From NCBI GenBank assembly GCA_016715965.1, contig JADJXG010000001.1, positions 3,601,501 through 3,665,500 on the forward strand: a stretch of DNA of 64,000 bases, given 5' to 3'. Shown piece by piece: positions 42,434 through 51,895 of the stretch. Positions within the stretch are counted from its first letter, which is position 1. Each line of letters starts with the position of its first letter. The notes beneath the pieces were generated by a model. The model saw only the letters and a list, made by a program, of their open reading frames with translations. It was not told where the DNA came from and ran no database searches. This stretch comes from Saprospiraceae bacterium. GTDB taxonomy: Bacteria > Bacteroidota > Bacteroidia > Chitinophagales > Saprospiraceae. The translations under genes and the position numbers were made by a program.

Positions 42434-44515
42434 TTAGAAAAAATTCCAAACCGCAAAACTGGCCAACCAAGCCAAAACACCCATGTAGAGAAACTGCCCC
42501 AGAGCCCACGACCATTTGCCGGTTTCCCTCTTCATCACCGCAAGGGTGCTCATGCATTGCATGGCAAATGCATAGAAAACCACCAGACTCAATGCGCGCT
42601 TTGAAGTAAAAAATGGAGATCCATCTTTTGATGTTTCAGCCGCCATTTTCTCTCTAAGCGTACTTATTTCAGTATTGGGACCAAGGCTGTAAATAGTGCT
42701 CATCGTCCCTACGAATACTTCTCTGGCGGCGAATGAGGTGATCAAAGCAATGCCTATTTTCCAATCAAATCCCAATGGCTGGATCAGGGGTTCAATCCGG
42801 TGACCAATCTGACCCGCGAATGAGTTTTCCAAAACCATCGACTCAACAAAATTGGATGACTGCTCACCCTTTAGCCCGATCCGATTGGCTTCCCTCTGAG
42901 CTTCTTTTCTGGCATTTTCCATTTGACCCGGAAAGGAATAATTGGCCAAAAACCAGAGTATAATCGCTATCATCAATATGATCTTTCCCGCTTCCATTAC
43001 AAATGAATTTACCTTATTCTTGATGAGCACCCATACCTGGGTCCACTGAGGGATTTGATAAACGGGCAGTGGCATGGCCAATAAGCTGCTCTCTCTGACA
43101 GGCAGCAGCAAATGCAATATAAACGCAGTGAGCAATGCGGCCAATATTCCCATCAAATACAATCCGGTAAAAACCAGGCCTTGCAAATTAAATATCCCTC
43201 CAATTCGATCCGCAGGTATGATAAAACCCACAAGGGCTGCATACACCGGGAGTCTTGCAGAACATGGAATCAATGGAATTACAAATGAAGTGAGCAATCT
43301 CTCACGACGATTTTTGATGCTTCTGGTGGACAGGATGGCAGGAATGGCGCATGCGCCACCGCTAATCAAACCGATGACTGATCGCCCGTTGAGTCCTATT
43401 TTGGAAAGCAAATGATCCAATAAATAGACAACTCTTGCCATATATCCGGTTTCTTCCAAAATGGCCATAAACAAAAACAGGATCGCAATTTGGGGTATAA
43501 AAACCATAATTCCTGCCAATCCGGGAATCAAGCCTTTGGTCAGAAATGAGGTAAGATCGTTTGCAGGCAACCAATGCATGAGTTGATTGGCCAGCCATGC
43601 AAAGGAGTGGTCGATGATATCCATTGGCCATTGTGCAAATGAAAAAATCATTTGAAAAATAAACAAGATGATACCTAAAAATATAAACAATCCAATGATC
43701 GGGTGGGTCAGCAACTTGTCCAATCGAAAAGTAAATAAACCCTGACCGGTTAAGCCATCCGTTTGATTCATTTTTTTTGAATCGGCAAGCCAGGTATCAA
43801 TTATTGCGTATCGCCGCATGGTGTCTTCTATCTGAAATTGCAGTTGAATTCGTTTTTTTGAACTACTTGAACCCAACGGATCAAAGGCTTGCTTAAAAAC
43901 GGCCTTTGCATTCTCAAATGGATTGGGACCATAGGGAAGTTCCAACTGTGTCAATAAAGCCAGATTGTAATAATCTTTATCGAATGAAGTTTGTGTAAAA
44001 TTGGAATCGATATTTTCCCCAATCATTTGCCTTAACAAATCCAGGTTCTCACCATTGCGATTGCTGACAGCAATCACCTTAACATTAAATTGCCGGGTCA
44101 ATAAATTTACCCAAAATGAGACTTGTTCTATGGATACCTGATCTGAATTGGTCAGGCAAATCATTAAAGGTATGCCTAAATCTGCCAACTGTGTGAGCAA
44201 CAAAAGTTGCTTGTCCAAGAGGCTGATGTCAGCAACATAAAGCGCCAGATCAGGATACAATGGATGAGAGGGATCAGTAAGGCAGGAACTCAACACTTTT
44301 TCATCTTCCGATATGGGATACAGGCTATAGGCTCCGGGAAGATCAATCAACATGGTCTGGCTAACACCGGGATTGGCTAAAATGGCAGTTTTGGCTTCCA
44401 CTGTTACACCTGGAAAATTTCCCACTCGCTGATTTAATCCAGAAAGAGCATTAAAAAGGCTGGACTTGCCACTGTTTGGGTTTCCAATGAGGGCCAACTT
44501 CATGTGCTCGATCAT
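42434..44515 (-). CDS. feoB: Ferrous iron transporter FeoB
   Basis: 693 residues. The N-terminal G domain has P-loop GNPNSGKS at 11-18 and DLPGAYSL; the expected NxxD reads TNSD with the first Asn not conserved, which may lower guanine specificity. It is followed by a helical spacer and a membrane part with about eight or more segments and two Gate motifs (LSKIGLNGRSVIGLISGGACAIPAI; FDWKIGIALITSFAAREVFVGTM). FeoB imports Fe2+ across the inner membrane. It overlaps the feoA stop by four bases and ends the operon. Confidence 0.95.
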   Translation of the reverse strand: MIEHMKLALIGNPNSGKSSLFNALSGLNQRVGNFPGVTVEAKTAILANPGVSQTMLIDLPGAYSLYPISEDEKVLSSCLTDPSHPLYPDLALYVADISLLDKQLLLLTQLADLGIPLMICLTNSDQVSIEQVSFWVNLLTRQFNVKVIAVSNRNGENLDLLRQMIGENIDSNFTQTSFDKDYYNLALLTQLELPYGPNPFENAKAVFKQAFDPLGSSSSKKRIQLQFQIEDTMRRYAIIDTWLADSKKMNQTDGLTGQGLFTFRLDKLLTHPIIGLFIFLGIILFIFQMIFSFAQWPMDIIDHSFAWLANQLMHWLPANDLTSFLTKGLIPGLAGIMVFIPQIAILFLFMAILEETGYMARVVYLLDHLLSKIGLNGRSVIGLISGGACAIPAILSTRSIKNRRERLLTSFVIPLIPCSARLPVYAALVGFIIPADRIGGIFNLQGLVFTGLYLMGILAALLTAFILHLLLPVRESSLLAMPLPVYQIPQWTQVWVLIKNKVNSFVMEAGKIILMIAIILWFLANYSFPGQMENARKEAQREANRIGLKGEQSSNFVESMVLENSFAGQIGHRIEPLIQPLGFDWKIGIALITSFAAREVFVGTMSTIYSLGPNTEISTLREKMAAETSKDGSPFFTSKRALSLVVFYAFAMQCMSTLAVMKRETGKWSWALGQFLYMGVLAWLASFAVWNFF

Positions 44516-44715
44516 GGTTGATTGATTCGTTGGGTCTCAAAGCTTTGCCATTCTCTTTTGCTCAATGCATAGAATGAATGATCCATTTGTACGTAATAGG
44601 ACCCGCCAAATGGCATTTTTCGGATGATCCTGATGGTTTTTCCGGGATAAAACCCAAGGCTTAAAAGCCTTATACCTATATTAGGGTCCTTGATTTTTAA
44701 GATAAGGTATTCCAA
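44512..44715 (-). CDS. feoA: FeoA, partner of FeoB
   Basis: About 67 residues of SH3-like fold: KIKDPNIGIRLLSLGFYPGKTIRII, then MPFGGSYYVQMDHSFYALSKREW. No ATG precedes the domain; TTG at 44715 gives a normal-length protein and follows a TATCTTTG promoter box by 31 bases. The open frame extends further upstream, but that sequence crosses the promoter and is not FeoA-like. FeoA is a cytoplasmic regulator of FeoB transport. Confidence 0.82.
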   Translation of the reverse strand: MEYLILKIKDPNIGIRLLSLGFYPGKTIRIIRKMPFGGSYYVQMDHSFYALSKREWQSFETQRINQP

Positions 44716-44746
44716 TTTTAGAATTAATATGTACCAAAAAGGCTGG

Positions 44747-44754
44747 CAAAGATA
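44747..44754 (-). promoter_or_regulatory. -7 promoter box for feoAB
   Basis: Minus-strand TATCTTTG, perfect TAnnTTTG. It supports the TTG start of feoA at 44715. Confidence 0.55.
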
Positions 44755-44903
44755 GCTTGTTATATCCTTGTCATCTCTATGATGCCATCTTTTATTGGGC
44801 CCGATGGCTCCCCAAACACAAAAAACCAGCACTCAGGCAGCGAATTTTAGCTAATTTCGTTTTAACAAGACAAATTCATCCGGTGGATCTCACGCTGAAA
44901 TAT

Positions 44904-45437
44904 ATGAATGAAGAATCTGATTTGATACAGGCATGTATCAGAAAAGAGGAATGGGCTCAGCAGAGGTTGTACGAAGATAACTATAAAAAGATGTTGACGA
45001 TTTGTATGAGATACGCGGGTTCGGAAGAAGATGCTGTTGATATTTTGCATGATGGTTTTTTTAAAATATTGACACATTTGACCAGTTATGAACCCAATAC
45101 ATCTCTGCAGGCCTGGATGAACAGAATCATGGTCAACACCTGCATTGATTATTACCGATATAAAAGCAAGCGATACACGACCGAAATTGACACTGTAATG
45201 GATCTAAAAAGTCCATTTGTCAATCCATTGGACACCATTACTATTGAAGAAATTATGACCGCTGTGCAGACCCTTCCTGAAACCTACCGATCGGTCTTCA
45301 ATCTTTACATCATTGATGGGTATTCCCACAAAGAAATATCAGTTAAATTAAACATCACTGAAAGTACATCCAGATCCAATCTGGTCAAAGCGAGGCAGAA
45401 ATTGAAAGAATTATTGCGAACAGATGAAGAAAAGTGA
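44904..45437 (+). CDS. ECF-type RNA polymerase sigma factor
   Basis: 177 residues with region 2 (MLTICMRYAGSEEDAVDILHDGFFKILTHL, then LQAWMNRIMVNTCIDYYR) and region 4 (VQTLPETYRSVFNLYIIDGYSHKEISVKLNITEST). The ATG at 44904 (MNEESDLI) matches the family start; a longer upstream frame crosses the feoA region and is not used. Its 3' end overlaps the next gene by 14 bases, a layout typical of sigma factor plus partner in Bacteroidota. Confidence 0.93.
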   Translation: MNEESDLIQACIRKEEWAQQRLYEDNYKKMLTICMRYAGSEEDAVDILHDGFFKILTHLTSYEPNTSLQAWMNRIMVNTCIDYYRYKSKRYTTEIDTVMDLKSPFVNPLDTITIEEIMTAVQTLPETYRSVFNLYIIDGYSHKEISVKLNITESTSRSNLVKARQKLKELLRTDEEK

Positions 45438-46896
45438 AAAATTTGACGAATGGTTGAAAGACCGCCTGGATCATTACAATCCAGCAGAAACCCACAAAAA
45501 CAAAGTATGGGATCAATTGAAGCAATCCTTGAAAAAACATCAGGACGAGGAAGTCTTATTTGATCAATTCATTAAGGACAAATTGTCCAAATACGAGCAT
45601 TCCGCACCCAAATCTGATTGGAATCATTTTTTAATCAAATATAGAGAGAGGGCTGCAAGAAGGCGAAGAATCATGGGAATCAGAGTGGCTGAATTAAGCC
45701 TTTTAATTTTACTGCTACTGACTTTTGACAAGTTTTACAAGCAATATATGCCAATACATGATGAGTTAAGGTCTGTTGACAATTCATCCATTGATAAAAA
45801 CTCTTATGAAAAAAACACAAGCCATTTTTCCCAGCTCAATAAGCCAAACACATCTGATAAAGAGAGCTTCATGCCCCGAAGTGAGAAATCACAATCATAT
45901 ACTGATCAGAAAATAAAGGCAAATCAACAAAAGGACCGTCGTATTAAAAATAAAAGTTGGAACAAAAATTATTCAAATTCTCAAATCAATTCAAAGGGTA
46001 ATGATTTGACTTTTACCCAAACTGAAACGGAACCTACAATTCTTTTCACTTCCAGTGAGTCCTCTGAACAAGTCAATGAAAATTCAGCAGGTCTTCTTCA
46101 AATCCCTACAACAAATCAGGAATTGGAAGACATTCAATGCCTGGATCGAAAAGAAACATCCATTTTATTTTCACCAAAAATGGAGGGGGTCATGTTTTCC
46201 AGATGGATCTCACACAAAACCAAAGAATTTACAATTTGGGCTCATGCTCAATCAGGTGCCGGGATTAATTTCATCAGGACCCCACATGACATTTTATTAG
46301 GTGATCATCCACAAAAAAGAATTGGGAATCTTGTACTTGCAAGAGCTTCCGTTTTGTTTGATCACGGAAGATGGAATCTTGAGTCTGGTATTGAGTACAG
46401 TGTGTTGAAAGACCAGCCAAAAATTTGCGACATTTATAAACACCAATCCGGTGATTTTTACAAATCTGAACTGAGCTCCTCCAATTATCAAATTTTGGAA
46501 ATTCCAATTTTAGCCCATGTGGTGATATTATACACCGGCCCTGTGTCGATGACCCTTGGTGGAGGAATTTCGGTCGCGGCCAATCTGTCCAGTCAATTTT
46601 CAAGGAAGGATGAAATATATAATGTTACCCCGACTCAGGGTGTCAGCTTTATTCCGAGATTAAGTTATCTGGATGAAAAACCATATATCAACGGCTTACT
46701 CCGGCACGAAGAGTTTAATCAGAATTCTTTTGCCAATTTGATTTTAATGTCCAGAATATATTACAGACATCGATCCAATCTTCGGTTTTTTTCTGAAGTA
46801 CAGTTTAAGAAAATGTTGAGCAGTTACGGATTTGGTCCTCTTTCCGATTACTACCGGCAAATTGGCATATCCTTAGGCGTCTCCCGGAAAATTTAA
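45424..46896 (+). CDS. Membrane partner of the sigma factor with C-terminal barrel-like domain
   Basis: 490 residues. The cytoplasmic N-terminus (about 1-83) holds two similar helical segments (FDEWLKDRLDHYNP and FDQFIKDKLSKYEH, each ending with W-D/W-N), then one transmembrane helix at 86-103. A Lys/Ser/Asn-rich linker (about 110-200) follows, and then a C-terminal beta-rich domain like porin-type barrels (SGAGINFIR, LESGIEYSVLKD, MTLGGGISVAANLSS, FSEVQFKKMLSS, IGISLGVSRKI). The coupling to the sigma gene suggests an anti-sigma role for the N-terminus. The same chain crossing the inner membrane and ending in an outer-membrane-like domain is unusual. Confidence 0.7.
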   Translation: MKKSEKFDEWLKDRLDHYNPAETHKNKVWDQLKQSLKKHQDEEVLFDQFIKDKLSKYEHSAPKSDWNHFLIKYRERAARRRRIMGIRVAELSLLILLLLTFDKFYKQYMPIHDELRSVDNSSIDKNSYEKNTSHFSQLNKPNTSDKESFMPRSEKSQSYTDQKIKANQQKDRRIKNKSWNKNYSNSQINSKGNDLTFTQTETEPTILFTSSESSEQVNENSAGLLQIPTTNQELEDIQCLDRKETSILFSPKMEGVMFSRWISHKTKEFTIWAHAQSGAGINFIRTPHDILLGDHPQKRIGNLVLARASVLFDHGRWNLESGIEYSVLKDQPKICDIYKHQSGDFYKSELSSSNYQILEIPILAHVVILYTGPVSMTLGGGISVAANLSSQFSRKDEIYNVTPTQGVSFIPRLSYLDEKPYINGLLRHEEFNQNSFANLILMSRIYYRHRSNLRFFSEVQFKKMLSSYGFGPLSDYYRQIGISLGVSRKI

Positions 46897-46900
46897 TTCA

Positions 46901-47269
46901 TTAATCTTCTCCAAACTGCTTTTCGTCATGGAGTTTTTTAAAAAGTGCCTCCAATCGGTAGACTTCCGTCAAAGTATCATCCAAATAGAATCTTAATTCA
47001 GGCATTACTCTTAATTGTTTTCTGAGTTTTTGGTGCAAAGCGTGTTTTAACCTGGGGTAATTTTCTTCCATCATTAAAATCACTTCCTGATGATTTTCAT
47101 TGTTAAATATACTGAGATATACTTTTGCGAGTGCCAAATCCGGACTCATTTTAACACCAGTAACTGTGACCAGGGCATCGCCGTACACATATTTTCCTTC
47201 CTCAGTGAGAATCATGCTAAATTGCCTTCTGATTAATTCTCCGATTTGCTTTTGTCTGATGGATTCCAT
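46901..47269 (-). CDS. rbfA: Ribosome-binding factor A
   Basis: 122 residues of KH-like fold: SIRQKQIGELIRRQFSMIL, VTVTGVKMSPDLALAKVYLSI, LRKQLRVMPELRFYLDDTL. RbfA aids maturation of the 5' end of 16S rRNA in the 30S subunit, notably in the cold. The start at 47269 (MESIRQKQ) matches the family; an upstream frame of 30 codons is not used. It is convergent with the sigma operon, leaving only four bases between stop codons. Confidence 0.93.
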   Translation of the reverse strand: MESIRQKQIGELIRRQFSMILTEEGKYVYGDALVTVTGVKMSPDLALAKVYLSIFNNENHQEVILMMEENYPRLKHALHQKLRKQLRVMPELRFYLDDTLTEVYRLEALFKKLHDEKQFGED

Positions 47270-47395
47270 AATAATCGTGTAAGGTGGTTTAAAATGAGCG
47301 GCTGGCCCTCTCAAAGACATTTCGATTGTCCTCCCCAAAATAAGAAAAAAATATACCATATTGTTCTAAACTAGGGTTTATTTTGTGTCTGGAAC

Positions 47396-49510
47396 ATGAA
47401 TTCATTCTTAAAACCTGACAGTCCAATTGAGTATCTCAAGGGTGTTGGACCTCAAAAAGGTGCCCTCCTTAGAAAACACCTGGGTCTGGAAGATGTACAA
47501 AGTCTTTTATTTTATTTTCCATTTCGCTATGTGGACAAATCTCAAATTAATTCTATCTTCCAATGTACGGAAGAAGGCCGGTGGGTTCAGCTAATGGCTA
47601 AAGTGATTGGCTTGGTAGAAAAAGGGAGCGGTAGCAGAAAACCTCTGATTGCTGAGATTCAGGATTCCTCCGGGAGCTTAGAATTGATTTGGTTTCAAAG
47701 TCAAACTTGGGTTCAAAATAATCTTGTACCGGGCAAGTACTACCGATTTTATGGAAGGTTGCAGAAATCGGGGTATGGATTGTGCATCAGTCATCCGGAG
47801 TTTGAAGAAGTTGACAATCCCGCCAATTACATACCGAGACAACCCTTTGATCCCGTGTATTCGACCACTGAAGCCCTTGCCGCCAAAGGCTTGGACAGTC
47901 GTGGCATTCGTCGTCTAATGGATCAACTTTTTCAATCCATTGACCTGAGGTCAATCCATGAGAACCTTCCGGAGTACATCCTTAAAAGATATCATTTGCC
48001 ACACCGAAGGGAGGCGCTCATGTGGATTCATTTTCCAGCAAGTCTGTCCCATATTGAAATTGCCAGATCCCGCTTTAAATTTGAAGAATTGTTTAGCCAT
48101 CAGCTTCGAATCATTCATGGTAGAATTCAGCGCAGCATCCTCAAACAAGGATATGTATGGAATAAGCCGGGAAGACTTTATCAACAATTTTGCGCAAAAC
48201 ATTTGCCATTTGAACTCACCCTTGCTCAAAAAAGAGTTATTGAAGAAATATTGAGAGATTTTGGATCAGGTCATCAAATGAACCGATTGTTGCAAGGAGA
48301 TGTAGGCAGCGGTAAAACCATTGTGGCCTTCTTGATGATGCTTGTTGCTCTGGATCACGGTTTTCAAGCTTGTATCATGGCTCCAACTGAAGTCCTGGCG
48401 CATCAGCATTATACAGGTTTTGCCGAATTACTTGACAAATTGGGTTTAAAAACTGCATTGCTCAGTTCACAGGTGAAAGGTCGGAAAAGAAAGGAGATTT
48501 TAGAACAATTGGAAAAAGGTGAATTACAAATTATCATTGGCACCCATGCCTTGATTGAAGATCAGGTAATTTTTCAAAATTTAGGTTTTGTGGTGATTGA
48601 CGAACAACATCGTTTTGGGGTGGAGCAAAGGTCAAAATTATGGTCTAAGAGCAAATCCCTTCATCCCCATGTACTGGTGATGACTGCAACACCTATTCCA
48701 AGGACTTTGGCCATGACTTTGTATGGTGACCTGGAGGTTTCCATCATTGACGAACTGCCTCCCCACCGCAAAGAAATCAAGACGATGCATATTAGAGATC
48801 GGCATCGTCCTGAATTGGTCCGGTTTATGCGCCAACAAATTGCAGAAGGCAGGCAAGTTTACATCGTATATCCTTTGATTGAAGAATCCGAAAAGTTGGA
48901 TTTGGAAAACTTGCAATTGGGATATGAAAAATTGTTAAGCTTTTTTCCATTGCCTCAGTACCGGATCGCAGTCGTGCATGGCAAATTGAAATCCGAAGAT
49001 AAAAATTTGGAAATGAATCGTTTTGCAAAAGGCATTGCCCATATCATGGTGGCTACAACCGTTATAGAGGTAGGAGTCAATGTGCCAAATGCATCTGTAA
49101 TGGTCATAGAAAATGCAGAAAGATTTGGTCTATCCCAACTGCATCAACTCAGAGGACGCGTTGGAAGAGGACCGGCACAATCCTATTGTATTTTGATGAG
49201 TTCCAATAAATTATCAGATGATGCAATGGCAAGACTTCAAATTATGGTAGATACCAATGATGGATTTAGAATTGCAGAAGAAGATCTTAAAATCAGGGGA
49301 CCCGGAGACCTGGCCGGTACCAAGCAGAGCGGTTTGATCGAGTTAAAAGTAGCAGATCTTGTGGAGGACCAACAGCTCTTGCTCGCAGCAAGGAAGCTCG
49401 CTGAAGCCATCCTGCAAAGGGACCCTCAACTCTCTCATCCTCAAAATGTCCTCTTGAAAAAGTGGATTGGAGGTCTCGATAAAAAACCAGGCTGGGACAA
49501 AATTGGCTAG
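47396..49510 (+). CDS. recG: ATP-dependent DNA helicase RecG
   Basis: 704 residues. The N-terminal wedge domain with OB fold is followed by helicase motif I GDVGSGKT (301-308), motif Ia MAPTEVLAHQH, motif II in VIDEQHRFG (DEQH), motif III MTATPIPRTLAM, and motifs V-VI (VATTVIEVGVNVPNA, QLRGRVGRG). The C-terminal TRG-like motif follows. RecG drives branch migration and fork reversal during DNA repair. It is divergent from rbfA. Confidence 0.97.
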   Translation: MNSFLKPDSPIEYLKGVGPQKGALLRKHLGLEDVQSLLFYFPFRYVDKSQINSIFQCTEEGRWVQLMAKVIGLVEKGSGSRKPLIAEIQDSSGSLELIWFQSQTWVQNNLVPGKYYRFYGRLQKSGYGLCISHPEFEEVDNPANYIPRQPFDPVYSTTEALAAKGLDSRGIRRLMDQLFQSIDLRSIHENLPEYILKRYHLPHRREALMWIHFPASLSHIEIARSRFKFEELFSHQLRIIHGRIQRSILKQGYVWNKPGRLYQQFCAKHLPFELTLAQKRVIEEILRDFGSGHQMNRLLQGDVGSGKTIVAFLMMLVALDHGFQACIMAPTEVLAHQHYTGFAELLDKLGLKTALLSSQVKGRKRKEILEQLEKGELQIIIGTHALIEDQVIFQNLGFVVIDEQHRFGVEQRSKLWSKSKSLHPHVLVMTATPIPRTLAMTLYGDLEVSIIDELPPHRKEIKTMHIRDRHRPELVRFMRQQIAEGRQVYIVYPLIEESEKLDLENLQLGYEKLLSFFPLPQYRIAVVHGKLKSEDKNLEMNRFAKGIAHIMVATTVIEVGVNVPNASVMVIENAERFGLSQLHQLRGRVGRGPAQSYCILMSSNKLSDDAMARLQIMVDTNDGFRIAEEDLKIRGPGDLAGTKQSGLIELKVADLVEDQQLLLAARKLAEAILQRDPQLSHPQNVLLKKWIGGLDKKPGWDKIG

Positions 49511-49688
49511 GATAAATTTACTATATCTATATGTTTTACAACACTTTATAATTTATAAAAGCATAACAAATCCAATTTGCTCTTTTCCAAAAATAAGCGT
49601 ATCAAACAATTTTGAGAGGATATAGGCAGCATTTAGTAATATTGTGGGGTCAAAGAAGACAAACAAATTATATTGATCAATTAAATTT

Positions 49689-50174
49689 ATGAAAAAGATG
49701 AGTCAAATTATCCAGTTATTTATGATTGTTCTTTTGGTGAGTTCAGTCCTTTCAGCCCAAAGCAATGTCCAAAAAGCCATTGATCAAAAAGACTATAAAA
49801 CAGTTCAAAAACTTAACAAGGAATTGAATTTACCTTTCGAGAGTGAAGGGATCAAATTGAGTCCATTGTCCTATGCCAGCATCAAAGGAGACGCGGAAAT
49901 GGTGTCTTTACTGATTAAAAACGGAGCTAAGGTAGGTTTGATCTCTGAAGGTTATGATGCTTTGATGTATGCGGCCAAAGGAGGCAATCTAGAATGTGTT
50001 CAAATTTTGATCAATGCAGGCGCAGATGTTCTGAATGAAAGTGTAGAAGGCATGACGGCACGCGATTATGCTGTTCAGGCAGGCCATTCTGACGTAGCCG
50101 TTTATCTCAACGAACAATTGTCAGCCAGCCTTGAAAAAAGGAGAGCTGCAGCAAGAACCAAGTCCAGCCGTTAA
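49689..50174 (+). CDS. Exported ankyrin-repeat protein
   Basis: 161 residues with a signal peptide (IIQLFMIVLLVSSVLSAQ) and about three to four ankyrin repeats (LSPLSYASIKGDAEMVSLLIKNGAKV, DALMYAAKGGNLECVQILINAGADV, MTARDYAVQAGHSDVAVYLNEQL). The tail is basic. Such small periplasmic ankyrin proteins have no general function; some serve as catalase or toxin partners, which is not visible here. A strong terminator follows. Confidence 0.85.
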   Translation: MKKMSQIIQLFMIVLLVSSVLSAQSNVQKAIDQKDYKTVQKLNKELNLPFESEGIKLSPLSYASIKGDAEMVSLLIKNGAKVGLISEGYDALMYAAKGGNLECVQILINAGADVLNESVEGMTARDYAVQAGHSDVAVYLNEQLSASLEKRRAAARTKSSR

Positions 50175-50213
50175 TAGAAAGGATCATTCGATTTAAAAAA
50201 TATCAATCTGTTC

Positions 50214-50248
50214 AAAAACACAGTCAATTCTGACTGTGTTTTTTTTTT
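50214..50248 (+). terminator. Rho-independent terminator after the ankyrin gene
   Basis: A 13-pair stem (50214-50226 with 50231-50243, core ACACAGTCA/TGACTGTGT) closes an ATTC loop and is followed by a run of T to 50248. It is the strongest terminator in the window. Confidence 0.92.
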
Positions 50249-50306
50249 GTTTTATAGAACTATAAAATGCATCCAATGATTTATTTCTAATAATTGAGCA
50301 AGCTAC

Positions 50307-50314
50307 TACCTTTG
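50307..50314 (+). promoter_or_regulatory. -7 promoter box for the dehydrogenase gene
   Basis: TACCTTTG, perfect TAnnTTTG, 19 bases before the ATG at 50333. It excludes the more upstream start at 50294. Confidence 0.55.
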
Positions 50315-50332
50315 CAGCTTAATCAGTCAAAT

Positions 50333-51298
50333 ATGGGTTGGAAGATACATATCAATGATGGGATGGAGTCCAGCGGAGTTCAGGCTCTTAAAAATGCAGG
50401 GTTTCAAGTGAGTGAAGATAAGATCGAGCAGGAAGACCTCCAAAAACAAATCCACTCTTTTGATGGAATCATTATTCGAAGTGCCACCAAGATCCGGAAA
50501 GAAATCATCGATGCCGGCACTAAATTGAAATTTATAGCCAGGGGTGGAGTTGGGCTAGACAATGTGGATGTGAGTTACGCGCTGCAGAAAGGTATTCAAG
50601 TGATCAACACCCCGGCCTCCTCTTCTATTTCTGTAGCAGAATTGGCGTTTGCCCACATGCTTTCTTTAAGCAGGGGGCTGCAGGAACACCAGACCAAAAT
50701 GAATTCAGGGGAAAGCTTTACTGAACTGAAAAAAAAATACAGCCAATCTTCTGAGGTAAGCGGAAAGCAACTGCTGTTGATTGGTTTTGGACGAATCGCC
50801 CGAGAGTTGGCAAGAATGTGTCTTGGACTCCAGATGAAAATTACGGTTCACGACCCTTTTTTACAAAAAGCTTCTCTCACCTTTGAAATGGAACAACAGA
50901 AGTTCCAAATACAATTCCCAATGGTTTCATTGGATGAGGGTATTGGCAGTGCTGACTTCATCAGCATCCATGCGCCGTTTTCGGGACAAGCCATTCTTGG
51001 GGCCAATGAATTTTCAAAAATGAAAAAAAATGCCATCGTCATCAACACTTCAAGAGGAGAAAACATTGACGAAGTCGCTCTAATCGATGCTTTGGATAAA
51101 GGTATTATATCCGGGGCAGGATTGGATGTTTTTCATGGAGAACCCAATGTTCATTCTGGCATCTTATCGCACTCCAAAATCAGTAAAAGCCCTCACATAG
51201 GTGCCTCTACCATCGAGGCCCAGGAGCGAATTGCCAATGAGTTGGTTGATCAGATTCTACAGCTATACCGGCAAAGATTGGAGGTGGGTCTGATTTAA
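50333..51298 (+). CDS. D-2-hydroxyacid dehydrogenase, probably phosphoglycerate dehydrogenase
   Basis: 321 residues of two Rossmann-like domains. The NAD-binding GFGRIA is at 151-156, the substrate region ARGGVGLDNVDV at 69-80, the catalytic arginine in NTSRGENIDE, the glutamate in LDVFHGEP, and the histidine in SPHIGAST. It lacks the C-terminal ACT domain, so it is the short SerA type that would not be serine-regulated in the E. coli manner. Serine synthesis is the likely role, but other hydroxyacid substrates cannot be excluded. Confidence 0.82.
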   Translation: MGWKIHINDGMESSGVQALKNAGFQVSEDKIEQEDLQKQIHSFDGIIIRSATKIRKEIIDAGTKLKFIARGGVGLDNVDVSYALQKGIQVINTPASSSISVAELAFAHMLSLSRGLQEHQTKMNSGESFTELKKKYSQSSEVSGKQLLLIGFGRIARELARMCLGLQMKITVHDPFLQKASLTFEMEQQKFQIQFPMVSLDEGIGSADFISIHAPFSGQAILGANEFSKMKKNAIVINTSRGENIDEVALIDALDKGIISGAGLDVFHGEPNVHSGILSHSKISKSPHIGASTIEAQERIANELVDQILQLYRQRLEVGLI

Positions 51299-51299
51299 A

Positions 51300-51890
51300 T
51301 CAGGATTTCTTTTTTATGCTGCAACCAATGGCTTTTGTAAACGCTGGGTCAGGATCTTTTCCCATATCGAGTGAAGATATGGCCTGCTCCAAATATTTCT
51401 CTTTCACCTGCTTTTCATCTCTTGGATTGTCATCGATGGCGCCAATATACTTGACCACCCTGTTCATGTCCAGCAAGAAAACATGCGGTGTTTTTGTAGC
51501 ACCAAAGCTACTGTACACTTCTTGTTTTGCATCAAAAAGATAAGGAAACTTAAACTTTTTGGATTTTGCCCTTTTTTTCATTTCTTCCGGGCTGTCTTCA
51601 GGAACCACCTCAGGGTCATTTGGATTGATCGCTATCACGGGATAACCTTTGTCAGCGTATTTTTTGTTGAGTTCTATCAACCGATCCTCATACATTTTTG
51701 CATAAGGGCAATGGTTGCAGGTAAATACAATGACAAATCCCTTTGCTTTGGGAAAATCGGCCATGCTTACCATTTTTCCATTGATGTTTTCCAATTGAAA
51801 ATCAGCTGCTTTATCGCCAATTTTGTATTGCGCTTCAAGGTTTAAATGAAAATTTAGCAACAAGATGAAAATCATGAACAGTCTATACAT
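51300..51890 (-). CDS. Exported peroxiredoxin-like thioredoxin-fold protein
   Basis: 196 residues with a signal peptide (ending LEAQ) and an AhpC/TSA-like fold: YKIGDKAADFQLENINGK, active site VFTCNHCPYAKMYEDRL (Cys58 and Cys61), PVIAINPNDPE, and FGATKTPHVFLLD with the cis-proline. The Cys-x-x-Cys at this position is typical of the redoxin family in Bacteroidota named thioredoxin family protein. Likely periplasmic redox function; the partner is unknown. It is followed on the same strand by no gene and preceded by another thioredoxin-fold gene. Confidence 0.85.
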   Translation of the reverse strand: MYRLFMIFILLLNFHLNLEAQYKIGDKAADFQLENINGKMVSMADFPKAKGFVIVFTCNHCPYAKMYEDRLIELNKKYADKGYPVIAINPNDPEVVPEDSPEEMKKRAKSKKFKFPYLFDAKQEVYSSFGATKTPHVFLLDMNRVVKYIGAIDDNPRDEKQVKEKYLEQAISSLDMGKDPDPAFTKAIGCSIKKKS

Positions 51891-51895
51891 GTTTT

